A DNA stretch of 9,893 nt from Desulfohalobiaceae bacterium (GTDB taxonomy: Bacteria; Desulfobacterota; Desulfovibrionia; Desulfovibrionales; Desulfothermaceae), in contig JAIPDU010000042.1 in assembly GCA_021737525.1 (NCBI GenBank), positions 1 through 9,893 of the forward strand, written 5' to 3'. The notes below the pieces were generated by a model, which saw only the letters and a program-made list of their open reading frames with translations, did no database searches and was not told the DNA's origin. Shown here piece after piece: positions 1-5,889 of the stretch (within the stretch, counting starts at the first letter, position 1; every line of letters begins with the position of its first letter). The position numbers were made by a program, and so were the translations under genes.

Positions 1-736
1 CGAGCTCGAGATAGGCCTGGCTTCCCTTGGAGCGGTAGTCGTAGCACACCGCGGGAAGCCCGTGGCTCGGCGCTTCGGAGAGACGAACGTTCCTGGGGAT
101 CACGGACTGGAAGACCTTGTTGGAGAAATGGTTCTTGGCCTCCTTCTCGATCTGCCCGGAAAGCTTGTTCCGACGGTCGTACATGGTCAGGACCACGCCG
201 CACAGCCGAAGGGAGGGATTGAGACGCTTCTGGACCAATTTGAAGGTCTGCAGCAGATGGGCTATGCCCTCCAGGGCGTAGTACTCGCATTGCAAGGGAA
301 TCAACAGGGCGTCAGCCGCGCAAAGGGAGTTGACGGTCAACAGTCCCAGGGAAGGGGGACAATCCAAAAAGACATAGTCGAAGTCATTGACCACGCCCCG
401 CAAGGCTTCCCGGAGGTAGTATTCCCTGCCGATCTTTTCCACGAGCTCCAGCTCCGAGGCAACTAGATCCTGGCAGGAGGGGATCACCTTGAGGCATTCC
501 AGGGAGCTGTTGTGGATCACCCTTTCCTTCTCCTCCGGCTGGAACAGGAGCTGATACACGGTGTCCCTGGAGGAGGCGGGAGTAACACTGAGCCCGCTGC
601 TGGCATTGGCCTGGGGATCGCAATCCACAACGAGGACGCTCTTCTCCATCACCGCCAGGGAGGCGGCCAAATTGATCGCTGTGGTTGTTTTGCCCACACC
701 GCCTTTTTGATTGGCCAAGGCGATTACTCGAGACAT
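1..736 (-). CDS. parA: ParA/Soj-family chromosome partitioning ATPase (3' end outside window)
   Basis: This is a cytoplasmic Walker-type ATPase of the ParA/MinD superfamily. Such proteins bind DNA non-specifically as ATP dimers and, with ParB, segregate chromosomes or plasmids. The 245 visible residues contain the deviant Walker A KGGVGKTTT (11-19), the A' motif VVDCDPQAN (36-44) and Walker B FLDCPPSLG (123-131). The late conserved stretch SVIPRNVRLSEAPSHGLP (about 211-228) is also present. The reading ends in ...KGSQAYLEL, typical of the last 10-15 residues of Soj-like proteins, so only a short C-terminal piece is missing. The ATG at 734-736 is preceded by AGGGTGG at suitable spacing. It is the last visible gene of the leftward operon, 58 nt after the XXXCH gene. 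No parB or parS is seen here; a partner could lie beyond base 1. The family is certain; a role in chromosome rather than cargo positioning is inferred. Confidence 0.93.
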   Translation of the reverse strand, partial: MSRVIALANQKGGVGKTTTAINLAASLAVMEKSVLVVDCDPQANASSGLSVTPASSRDTVYQLLFQPEEKERVIHNSSLECLKVIPSCQDLVASELELVEKIGREYYLREALRGVVNDFDYVFLDCPPSLGLLTVNSLCAADALLIPLQCEYYALEGIAHLLQTFKLVQKRLNPSLRLCGVVLTMYDRRNKLSGQIEKEAKNHFSNKVFQSVIPRNVRLSEAPSHGLPAVCYDYRSKGSQAYLEL

Positions 737-794
737 GCCGTCCACCCTTTGCTCCGGTTGCAGAAAAACAGCAGGCGCAGGTATCGAGGGATAG

Positions 795-1082
795 CTAGCG
801 GAAGGTCCTGTGGCAAAAGTTCTTGGTGTCTTCCAGGGAGGCTATCAATTGAATGATTTCCTCGGCGTTGTCATTCTTCACGTCCTGCAGGAGCTGGTGC
901 ACAAGCTGCATGAAGTCGTCCGCCTCCTCCGCCCATTCCTCGTCGGCCTGTGTCTGCATCAGGGAACAGTAGCGCGCGAACTGCTTGACATCCTCCAGAT
1001 CCGGCAAATCACCTTCGCTGGCCTGATGCTGAATCCTTCCGAATAATCGCTCCACTTCCTGCTTTAACTCCTTGAACTGCAT
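795..1082 (-). CDS. small XXXCH-domain-like protein
   Basis: This 95-residue, acidic, mostly helical-looking protein ends in K87-N-F-C90-H91-R-T-F-R95. A C-terminal Cys-His followed by an aromatic and a basic residue is the hallmark of the XXXCH domain family known from Desulfovibrio and relatives. The ending looks like the haem-binding CxxCH of cytochrome c' (which ends ...CHxxFR), but the first cysteine is replaced, here by Lys87. There is no signal peptide or membrane segment, so it is predicted cytoplasmic and covalent haem attachment is unlikely. Function is unknown. Its ATG lies immediately after the epimerase stop (TGA then ATG, no gap), and a GGAGG Shine-Dalgarno sits inside the epimerase's last codons, so translation is probably coupled. 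Family assignment rests on the C-terminal motif, size and host context, not on a search. Confidence 0.8.
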   Translation of the reverse strand: MQFKELKQEVERLFGRIQHQASEGDLPDLEDVKQFARYCSLMQTQADEEWAEEADDFMQLVHQLLQDVKNDNAEEIIQLIASLEDTKNFCHRTFR

Positions 1083-2105
1083 TCAGGGTCCTCCACTTCG
1101 ATAGTAGGCTTTGTACCAGTCCACAAATCGAGGAAGCCCTTCCTCGATCGTGGTTTCTGGTTTGTATCCCACATCCCGGGCCAGATCGTCGATATCCGCG
1201 TAAGTGCACGGGACATCCCCGGGCTGGAGCGGATAGTATTCCTTTTGGGCCCGCTTGCCCAGGCTCTGCTCCAGCACACCGATAAAGTGTTCCAGCTCCA
1301 CTGTTTGGTTGTTCCCAATGTTGTAAATCCTGTAGGGCACAGAGCTCGTCGCCGGATCGAGCCTTTCCCCGCTCCATTGCGGATCCGGGCGCGGAGGGGC
1401 GAAGGCGACCCTGTAGACACCGTCCACGACATCGTCGATGAAAGTGAAATCCCGCTGCATTCTGCCGAAATTGAAAACTGAAATGGGCCTATCATTCAAA
1501 ATGGACTCCGTAAACCGGAAATAAGCCATATCCGGTCTTCCCCAAGGGCCGTAGACAGTGAAGAAGCGCAGACCGGTGCAGGGGATGGAGTACAAGTAGC
1601 TGTAACAGTGGGCCATGAGCTCGTTGGACTTCTTGGTGGCGGCATAGAGGCTGACGGGGTGATCCACGTTGTCATGTTCGCTGAAGGGCATCTTGGTGTT
1701 CAAGCCATAGACCGAGGAGGAGGAGGCGAAAACCAGATGCTCCAGGTCACTGTGGTGGCGGCAGCATTCCAGGATATTCTCGAAGCCGAGGAGATTGCTG
1801 TTCACATAGGTCCTGGGATGGCTCAGGCTGTAGCGCACCCCGGCCTGGGCCGCCAGGTGCAGGACATGGGAAAAGGAATTCTCCCGGAAGACGTCCTCCA
1901 TGGCTTCCCGGTCCTCCAGGCTGACACGGGAAAAGGCGAAGTTTTCCCATTCCCGGAGCAGGGCCAGGCGATCCTGCTTGAGATCGGGTGAGTAGTACGG
2001 ATTCAGATTATCCAGCCCGACCACCTCAAAGCCCAGACCGAGAAAGCAGCGGCAGAGATGGAATCCGATAAAACCGGCGGCTCCTGTGATTAGCACACGC
2101 ATCAT
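1083..2105 (-). CDS. NAD-dependent sugar-nucleotide epimerase, UDP-glucuronate 4-epimerase-like
   Basis: This 340-residue extended short-chain dehydrogenase/reductase is likely to interconvert UDP-glucuronate and UDP-galacturonate for cell-surface polysaccharide in the cytoplasm. It shows the NAD-binding GAAGFIG (8-14), the DNLNPYYSPDLKQDRL loop (32-47), the catalytic serine region ASSSSVYG (127-134) and the catalytic pair Y154-x3-K158. RFFTVYGPWGRPDMA (180-194) is characteristic of the CapI/LpsL/WbnF type of UDP-glucuronate 4-epimerase rather than of GalE. Length agrees with the family (about 330-345). Two consecutive ATG codons open the gene; the first is reported, and the Shine-Dalgarno is weak (AGGACGTGAA upstream). 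It follows the UDG-like gene by 27 nt and is joined directly to the XXXCH gene. The exact substrate is inferred from subfamily motifs; other UDP-hexuronate epimerases or dehydratases remain possible. Confidence 0.9.
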   Translation of the reverse strand: MMRVLITGAAGFIGFHLCRCFLGLGFEVVGLDNLNPYYSPDLKQDRLALLREWENFAFSRVSLEDREAMEDVFRENSFSHVLHLAAQAGVRYSLSHPRTYVNSNLLGFENILECCRHHSDLEHLVFASSSSVYGLNTKMPFSEHDNVDHPVSLYAATKKSNELMAHCYSYLYSIPCTGLRFFTVYGPWGRPDMAYFRFTESILNDRPISVFNFGRMQRDFTFIDDVVDGVYRVAFAPPRPDPQWSGERLDPATSSVPYRIYNIGNNQTVELEHFIGVLEQSLGKRAQKEYYPLQPGDVPCTYADIDDLARDVGYKPETTIEEGLPRFVDWYKAYYRSGGP

Positions 2106-2132
2106 TTCACGTCCTATACCAGTTGGCCACTG

Positions 2133-2726
2133 TCAACGCCCGGAAGCAATGGGAAGGGATTTGAGCTCGTTCCAGACGAGATTCTTCGCCCTGCGGTTGT
2201 CCGGAAGCATCTCCTCCGGATCGGGAAGGAATAGATAGGTCACGCCCTCAGACTCCCCTCCAAGGGAGCCGGGCTCGCGATGGGGGAACACGGTCCGGGC
2301 GGCCTTCTCGCCGAAGAGGAGGACGTAGCGAGGCTGGATTGTTCGGAAGCCCTGCCGGAACAACTCCGCATCGGCAACCACATTCAGGTCCGGGCAGAGG
2401 CTGAGGGGCCAGAAGACGTATTCCCCTTCCGGCCAGGCCAGGCCGGAGAGCATCCTGGCAAAAAGCTCCCGCCGTTGTCTGCCCTGTTCGTTCATGCGGG
2501 AGCCGGTGAGATCCAGACAGAGGCTCCAATAGGTAATAAGCACGCTGTACGGCGGGCTGAGCTCCTCCAAACGCCGGAGCAGCTCCTCCCGGGCCGGGGC
2601 CGAGCCTGAATCCTGCTCCGGGGAATCCGCCTTCCCGCTCCCGGGCCGCAGGATATAGCGCAGGCCGCTTCGGTAGAAGGGAAGCCATTGCGGATGAATT
2701 TTTAGCTGTGCAGGATCCAGTCCCAT
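2133..2726 (-). CDS. uncharacterised protein with degenerate uracil-DNA-glycosylase-like fold
   Basis: This 197-residue protein has no firm name. Two stretches recall family 4/5 uracil-DNA glycosylases. IQPRYVLLFGEKAARTVFP (130-148) matches the strand-helix that usually reads I-x-P-x-V-I-x-x-L-G-x-x-A. TYLFLPDPEEMLP (163-175) followed by RAKNLVWNELKSL (179-191) matches the HPS motif and the K-x-x-x-W-x-D-L helix. VLITYWSLCLDLTG (62-75) takes the place of the first active-site motif (GExPG). The catalytic Gly-Glu and the His-Pro-Ser are thus missing, so it may be a non-enzymatic or altered relative. Cysteines 70 and 111 do not form the four-Cys iron-sulfur set of family 4. The ATG lies 25 nt inside the end of coaBC and has a weak Shine-Dalgarno, which suggests translational coupling. 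The gene is clearly coding; the fold call is moderate. Confidence 0.72.
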   Translation of the reverse strand: MGLDPAQLKIHPQWLPFYRSGLRYILRPGSGKADSPEQDSGSAPAREELLRRLEELSPPYSVLITYWSLCLDLTGSRMNEQGRQRRELFARMLSGLAWPEGEYVFWPLSLCPDLNVVADAELFRQGFRTIQPRYVLLFGEKAARTVFPHREPGSLGGESEGVTYLFLPDPEEMLPDNRRAKNLVWNELKSLPIASGR

Positions 2727-3913
2727 AAATGCCAGGCGATATCCGCTTTGGTCCAGTTGTCCAGGGAATTGACACTTCCGGTCCTATCCAGGAGAAGCAC
2801 GGAATTGACCTCCGAGCCGAACCCGCTGGTCTCACCGCCCACCCTGTTGGCCACAATCCCGTCCAGATTCTTGCCCTGGAGCTTGGCCCTGGCCTCTGTC
2901 TCCATATCCGGGCAAGTCTCCGCGGCAAAGCCGACAAGCCGTTGCGAGGCGGTCTTGTTTCCGCCCAGGGTGTGCAGGATATCCGGATTGGGGGAGAATG
3001 CAATGGGCATTTCCCCCTCGGACAAATCCTTCTTCTTGAGCTTTTCCCCTTGGGGACGGGAGGGGCGGAAGTCGCAGACAGCGGCGCTGAGGCAGGCAAT
3101 ATCCATTTGGGGCCACAGCTCGATGCAGGCGTCGTGCATCTGCTGCGCGGTCTGCACATGGGTCCTCTTGACTCCCGCGGGCAAATCCGGATCAGACGGT
3201 CCGCAAACGCAATGCACGTCAGCTCCCCTGATCCAGGCGGCGCTCGCAACCGCAGCGCCCATCTTTCCTGTGGAGGGATTGGACCAGTAGCGGACAGGAT
3301 CCAGGTGTTCCCGGGTCGGGCCCAGACTGATCAGGACCCTTTGTCCCCGCAGGTCCTGAGGCGCGATCCCCCGAAGGACATGGTAACCAATTTCCCCGGG
3401 CGGGGGGAGCTTGCCCCGGCCCACGTCCCCACAGGCCACGTCTCCGCTCCAGGGCTCCAGGACATTGATCCCGCGCTGGCGCAAGGTCGCCACATTGGCC
3501 TGTGTTGCAGAAGCTTCCCACATGCCGGGATTCATGGCTGGTGCGGCAACCACGGGGCCGCTAAAAGCGAGGACCTGGCTGGAAAGGAGATCGTCTGCCA
3601 GCCCGCAGGCCATCTTGGCCAGGAAATTCGCAGTTGCCGGGGCAACCAGGAGCACATCCGCCTGTTGGGCCGGCTCCAGATGGGGAAAGGGCTGATCCGG
3701 CTCCTGAAAGAGGGTCTGATACACCGGACTGACTCCCAGGGCCCGCAGGGAGTCGACAGTGACGAACCTGCTTCCTGCCCGGGTGAGGCTGGCGCTGAGC
3801 CAGATATCAGCGCCAAGGAGGTCCCGGCAGAAATCGAGCATCTTGTATGCGGCCACGCTTCCGGTGAGCCCCAGATGGACGCGGCTGCCGGCGAAATAGC
3901 TGTAATTAAACAC
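2702..3913 (-). CDS. coaBC: bifunctional phosphopantothenoylcysteine decarboxylase / phosphopantothenate-cysteine ligase
   Basis: CoaBC catalyses two middle steps of coenzyme A synthesis in the cytosol. The C-terminal CoaB half ligates cysteine to 4'-phosphopantothenate, and the N-terminal FMN-dependent CoaC half decarboxylates the product. CoaC signatures are GLTGSVAAYK (15-24), the active-site His78 in FPHLEP, APATANFLAKMACGLADDLL (91-110), PAMN (125-128, catalytic Asn) and Cys161 in ACGDVGRGKLP, the substrate clamp. CoaB signatures are LGPTRE (197-202), WSNPSTGKMG (210-219, Asn212), SAAVCDF (276-282), the KLKKKD lysines (291-296) and NLDGIVANRV (349-358). The 403 residues match full-length CoaBC. 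The start is GTG, with GGAG 8 nt upstream; no in-frame ATG near the N-terminus fits better. It is the first gene of the leftward operon, and its 3' end overlaps the next gene. Confidence 0.97.
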   Translation of the reverse strand: MFNYSYFAGSRVHLGLTGSVAAYKMLDFCRDLLGADIWLSASLTRAGSRFVTVDSLRALGVSPVYQTLFQEPDQPFPHLEPAQQADVLLVAPATANFLAKMACGLADDLLSSQVLAFSGPVVAAPAMNPGMWEASATQANVATLRQRGINVLEPWSGDVACGDVGRGKLPPPGEIGYHVLRGIAPQDLRGQRVLISLGPTREHLDPVRYWSNPSTGKMGAAVASAAWIRGADVHCVCGPSDPDLPAGVKRTHVQTAQQMHDACIELWPQMDIACLSAAVCDFRPSRPQGEKLKKKDLSEGEMPIAFSPNPDILHTLGGNKTASQRLVGFAAETCPDMETEARAKLQGKNLDGIVANRVGGETSGFGSEVNSVLLLDRTGSVNSLDNWTKADIAWHLWDWILHS

Positions 3914-4070
3914 ACAGGGCTCCAGACGTTTTCCTCCGCTCCTTCGCAGGGACTTGCTTGCGGCTCAGCCATGGATCCAGCAGGAGCGAAGCGGCCCGCC
4001 TACTGGAAACGGCTTGCAGAGCATGGACGAGCCCGAAGAGGATGACCTCTGTCCGCTCACAGGCAAACAG

Positions 4071-4100
4071 AGTATAAATGCAGGCTGGGTTCTTTGTAAA
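4071..4100 (-). promoter_or_regulatory. sigma70-like promoter for the coaBC operon
   Basis: Read on the minus strand, TTTACA (4100-4095) and TATACT (4076-4071) are separated by 18 nt. Each is one base from the sigma70 consensus. The pair points toward coaBC, with a predicted start near 4064. The -35 box lies inside the left arm of the inverted repeat at 4093-4122, so a protein bound there would block RNA polymerase. No transcript data are available. Confidence 0.55.
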
Positions 4101-4122
4101 CACTGTCTGATAGGTTTACAAA
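4093..4122. promoter_or_regulatory. perfect 9-bp inverted repeat, BirA-operator-like
   Basis: TTTGTAAAC (4093-4101) and its exact reverse complement GTTTACAAA (4114-4122) are separated by 12 nt. The half-site closely matches the widespread biotin-repressor BirA box TTGTAAACC...GGTTTACAA. The usual spacer between those 9-mers is about 14-16 nt, against 10 here when counted the same way. It overlaps the -35 of the coaBC promoter, as expected for an autorepressing or repressing operator. The arms are visible in the sequence; the regulator is inferred. Confidence 0.55.
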
Positions 4123-4239
4123 TTCCGGGAGGGATGAGAAGGGGCTGACTCGTGCCGCCGGCCACGGGACCCTTGGCTGGAGCACCGGACACGAATCGGA
4201 ACTGCAACAGGAAAAGCGAATCAGGTCACGGATTAAGTC

Positions 4240-5331
4240 ATGACGGATCAATCCAGGGATTTCGATCTCAGAAGCTACCATCTGGAAATACCCCGGTCCC
4301 AGATCGCCCAGTATCCCAGCGAGGCGCGGGAAAATTCTAGACTGATGGTTCTGCACCGGAAAAGCGGCAAAATCACGCACAGCAGATTTCACCGCATAGC
4401 GGATTTTCTCCCCAGGGACACCTGCCTGGTGGCCAACAACAGCAAGGTCTTCCCTGCCAGGCTGCGGGGTGAGAAGATACGAACCGGGGGCAAGGTCGAG
4501 CTCTTGCTGACCACTCCCTTGCCGCTTGTGCAAGCGGAGGAGTCCGCCGGAGACTGGCTCCAGGCATCAGCCACGGCAATATTGCGCCCGAGCAAGCGCG
4601 TGCGATCCGGGGAACGGATCAGCTTCGGCCCGGATCTGGAGTTCCGGGTGCGGCGGCTGCAGGAGTACGGTCAAGTGGAGGGACTCCTTATCTGGCGGGG
4701 CAGCCTGGACCAGATTGTGGACCGGATCGGAAAGATGCCCCTGCCGCCCTATATCAAACGCTGTGATGAGGCCATGGATCGCGAGCGCTACCAGACCGTG
4801 TACGCCAGGGAAGAGAAGAAGGGCTCCGCGGCCTCGCCCACTGCCGGGCTGCACTTCTCCAGGGAGGCATTCGCCGGCCTGAGGCAAAAGGGCATAACCT
4901 GGACGGAAATCAGTCTCCACGTGGGGTACGCCACATTCAGTCCCTTGCGCGAACGGGATATTCGCAGGCACCGCATGCACGCCGAATACGTGGAGGTCCC
5001 CCGGGACAGCGCGGATGCGATAAACAGTGCCCGCAGCGAGGGGCGGCCGGTGGCGGCCCTGGGCACGACAAGCACCAGGGCCCTGGAGACCGCGGCCTCC
5101 GGGGATGGAACCGTCCATCCCCGGCAGGGCTGGAGCGATATCTATATCTACCCCGGATACAGCTTCAAATGCGTGGACCACATGATCACCAACTTCCACT
5201 TGCCGGATTCCACCCTGATCCTCATGGTCAGCGCCTTCGCCGGTAGAGAACAATTGCTCCGGGCGTACAAAAATGCTATAGAAAACGGCTATCGGTTCTT
5301 TTCCTACGGGGACGCAATGCTCATACTCTGA
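4240..5331 (+). CDS. queA: S-adenosylmethionine:tRNA ribosyltransferase-isomerase
   Basis: QueA transfers and isomerises the ribosyl group of S-adenosylmethionine onto 7-aminomethyl-7-deazaguanine at the tRNA wobble position, giving epoxyqueuosine. It acts in the cytoplasm late in queuosine synthesis. The 363 residues are near the usual 340-365. Family marks include LPRDTCLVANNSKVFPARL (57-75), GKMPLPPYIKR (164-174), DRERYQTVYA (180-189), SPTAGLHFS (199-207), MHAEY (246-250), GTTSTRALE (275-283) and the late FHLPDSTLILMVSAFAG (319-335). One common motif, HVGxGTF, reads HVGYATF (227-233), a Gly-to-Ala change. The N-terminal block from Tyr13 to Leu38 is conserved in the family, which supports the ATG at 4240 although its Shine-Dalgarno is weak. 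No tgt or other queuosine gene is adjacent. It is divergent from coaBC and probably monocistronic. Confidence 0.97.
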   Translation: MTDQSRDFDLRSYHLEIPRSQIAQYPSEARENSRLMVLHRKSGKITHSRFHRIADFLPRDTCLVANNSKVFPARLRGEKIRTGGKVELLLTTPLPLVQAEESAGDWLQASATAILRPSKRVRSGERISFGPDLEFRVRRLQEYGQVEGLLIWRGSLDQIVDRIGKMPLPPYIKRCDEAMDRERYQTVYAREEKKGSAASPTAGLHFSREAFAGLRQKGITWTEISLHVGYATFSPLRERDIRRHRMHAEYVEVPRDSADAINSARSEGRPVAALGTTSTRALETAASGDGTVHPRQGWSDIYIYPGYSFKCVDHMITNFHLPDSTLILMVSAFAGREQLLRAYKNAIENGYRFFSYGDAMLIL

Positions 5332-5530
5332 ATGGTAAGCCTCCGCTGGGCACATTCTCGCCAGGCCCCGGCCCTGGCTCCAGTAAACCAGCACCTGCCA
5401 GGGAGACACCCGGGAGAAAGAGGAAACTGCGTAACCCGCTAGGGCTGCCCTTTACCCACAAACAATTTATTGCCATTATACATACCCCGAGAAGATGAAA
5501 CCTTCGTGTATTCTCCTTTACGGCTTTTTT
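5332..5530. other. queA 3' flank, no gene seen
   Basis: This stretch holds no convincing coding region. GCCAGG (5360-5365), CCTGGC (5373-5378) and a further GCCAGGG near 5398-5404 can form alternative hairpins, but none is followed by a T-run. A T6 run at 5525-5530 is preceded only by weak pairing (GAGAA...TTCTC). A terminator for queA is expected here but not clearly identified. Base composition becomes AT-rich after about 5450. Confidence 0.5.
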
Positions 5531-5558
5531 CACCACAGAGATCACAGAGACCACAGAG
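5531..5558 (+). repeat. left CACAGAG tandem array (9-bp period, 3 units)
   Basis: CACAGAG occurs at 5534-5540, 5543-5549 and 5552-5558, exactly 9 nt apart, with two variable bases between units. The outermost ten bases are the reverse complement of the right-hand end at 5752-5761. Confidence 0.9.
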
Positions 5559-5576
5559 AAATTAGAGCTTGAAACG

Positions 5577-5721
5577 CTAGATGCCATCGGCGAGCCTTCG
5601 GGCATTGAAATTGATCAGAAGCCCCGCCTTGATCTGTGTGCGGCTAACAACCCCGGACCCAACGCACGGTGGACTTCTAACGCACAGCCAATGACTTTTT
5701 CGTAAACGGATCTCTCTTCAT
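5577..5721 (-). pseudogene. GxxExxY-family protein, frameshifted and internally deleted remnant
   Basis: On the minus strand an ATG at 5721 opens MKRDPFT. After a one-base loss (an expected ACGGAAAAAGTC reads ACGAAAAAGTC) the next frame gives KVIGCALEVHRALGPGLLA. This is the N-terminus of GxxExxY proteins, whose signature G-x-x-E-x-Y normally follows at GLLExxY. Here the match stops right after GLL. The sequence jumps, out of frame, to TQIKAGLLINFNARRLADGI and a TAG at 5577-5579, which is the family's C-terminal block. Intact members have about 120-130 residues, so roughly 80 codons are gone, including the signature Glu and Tyr. The family's function is unknown. The remnant sits inside the CACAGAG inverted repeats, and the innermost right-hand unit supplies a purine-rich GAGG just before the ATG. 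Recognition is from remembered family sequence, not a search. Confidence 0.75.
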
Positions 5722-5724
5722 TTC

Positions 5725-5761
5725 CTCTGTGCTCTCTGTGTTCTCTGTGTTCTCTGTGGTG
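5725..5761 (-). repeat. right CACAGAG tandem array (9-bp period, 4 units, inverted)
   Basis: CTCTGTG, the complement of CACAGAG, occurs at 5725, 5734, 5743 and 5752 with an exact 9-nt period. Two adjacent units are identical (TTCTCTGTG). It is inverted relative to the array at 5531-5558. Confidence 0.9.
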
Positions 5762-5854
5762 AGTATCTGACATTAACTCGAAACGATTGCTTTTTCCTCT
5801 ATTCTCTATTTGAGGGTAAAGGGCAGCGCTAGCGTGAGTTTTCTATCCAATGCG

Positions 5855-5887
5855 GCATCCGGGCCAACAACGGATGCAATGAGGTGG
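5855..5887 (+). promoter_or_regulatory. hairpin immediately upstream of the ferredoxin ribosome binding site
   Basis: GCATCCG (5855-5861) and CGGATGC (5871-5877) form a perfect 7-bp stem with a 9-nt loop. It ends 3 nt before GAGGTGG (5881-5887), the Shine-Dalgarno for the ATG at 5890. In an mRNA this could influence translation or protect the 5' end. No terminator T-run follows. I see no confident sigma70 promoter between 5762 and 5850. Confidence 0.45.
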
Positions 5888-5889
5888 AT

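Larger units (their letters stand above)
3914..4239. other. divergent intergenic region and coaBC leader
   Basis: This 326-nt stretch separates the divergent coaBC and queA genes. It holds a leftward promoter and a palindrome (separate entries). From the predicted start near 4064 the coaBC transcript would carry a leader of about 150 nt. That leader contains a small hairpin, AGAGG-N4-CCTCT (4035-4048). I recognise no riboswitch, and the short ORFs here lack family features. For queA I see neither a convincing rightward -35/-10 pair nor a strong Shine-Dalgarno. Confidence 0.6.
5531..5761. mobile_element. 231-bp element with inverted CACAGAG repeats around a GxxExxY gene relic
   Basis: The ends are perfect 10-bp inverted repeats, CACCACAGAG (5531-5540) and CTCTGTGGTG (5752-5761). 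Each end continues as a 9-bp-period tandem array with the core CACAGAG: three units on the left (5534, 5543, 5552) and four on the right in reverse complement (5725, 5734, 5743, 5752). Between them lies a broken gene (5577-5721). No transposase is present, so it may be a non-autonomous or decayed cassette. I recall such repeats beside GxxExxY genes elsewhere, but that is recollection; mobility is inferred from the layout alone. Confidence 0.6.

Noticed and set aside
2729..4045. 438-codon plus-strand open frame opposite coaBC
   Set aside because: It is a shadow of coaBC; the minus-strand frame has all CoaBC catalytic motifs and this one has none.
4073..4078. TATAAA as a rightward -10 box for queA
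   Set aside because: No acceptable -35 lies 16-18 nt upstream, and the same bases form a better leftward -10 (TATACT) with a good -35.
4567..5409. 280-codon minus-strand open frame opposite queA
   Set aside because: It is antisense to queA, shows no recognisable domain, and has no ribosome site of note.
5525..5530. T6 run as the queA terminator
   Set aside because: The preceding pairing is weak and interrupted, and the run directly abuts the repeat element, so it may belong to that.
5321..5605. 94-codon minus-strand frame running through the left CACAGAG array
   Set aside because: Its serine/valine-rich N-terminus is just the translated repeat and the rest has no family features; the GxxExxY remnant explains this strand better.
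5531..5761. CRISPR array
   Set aside because: The CACAGAG units are 9 nt apart with two-base gaps and are inverted between the two sides; there are no spacers or cas genes.
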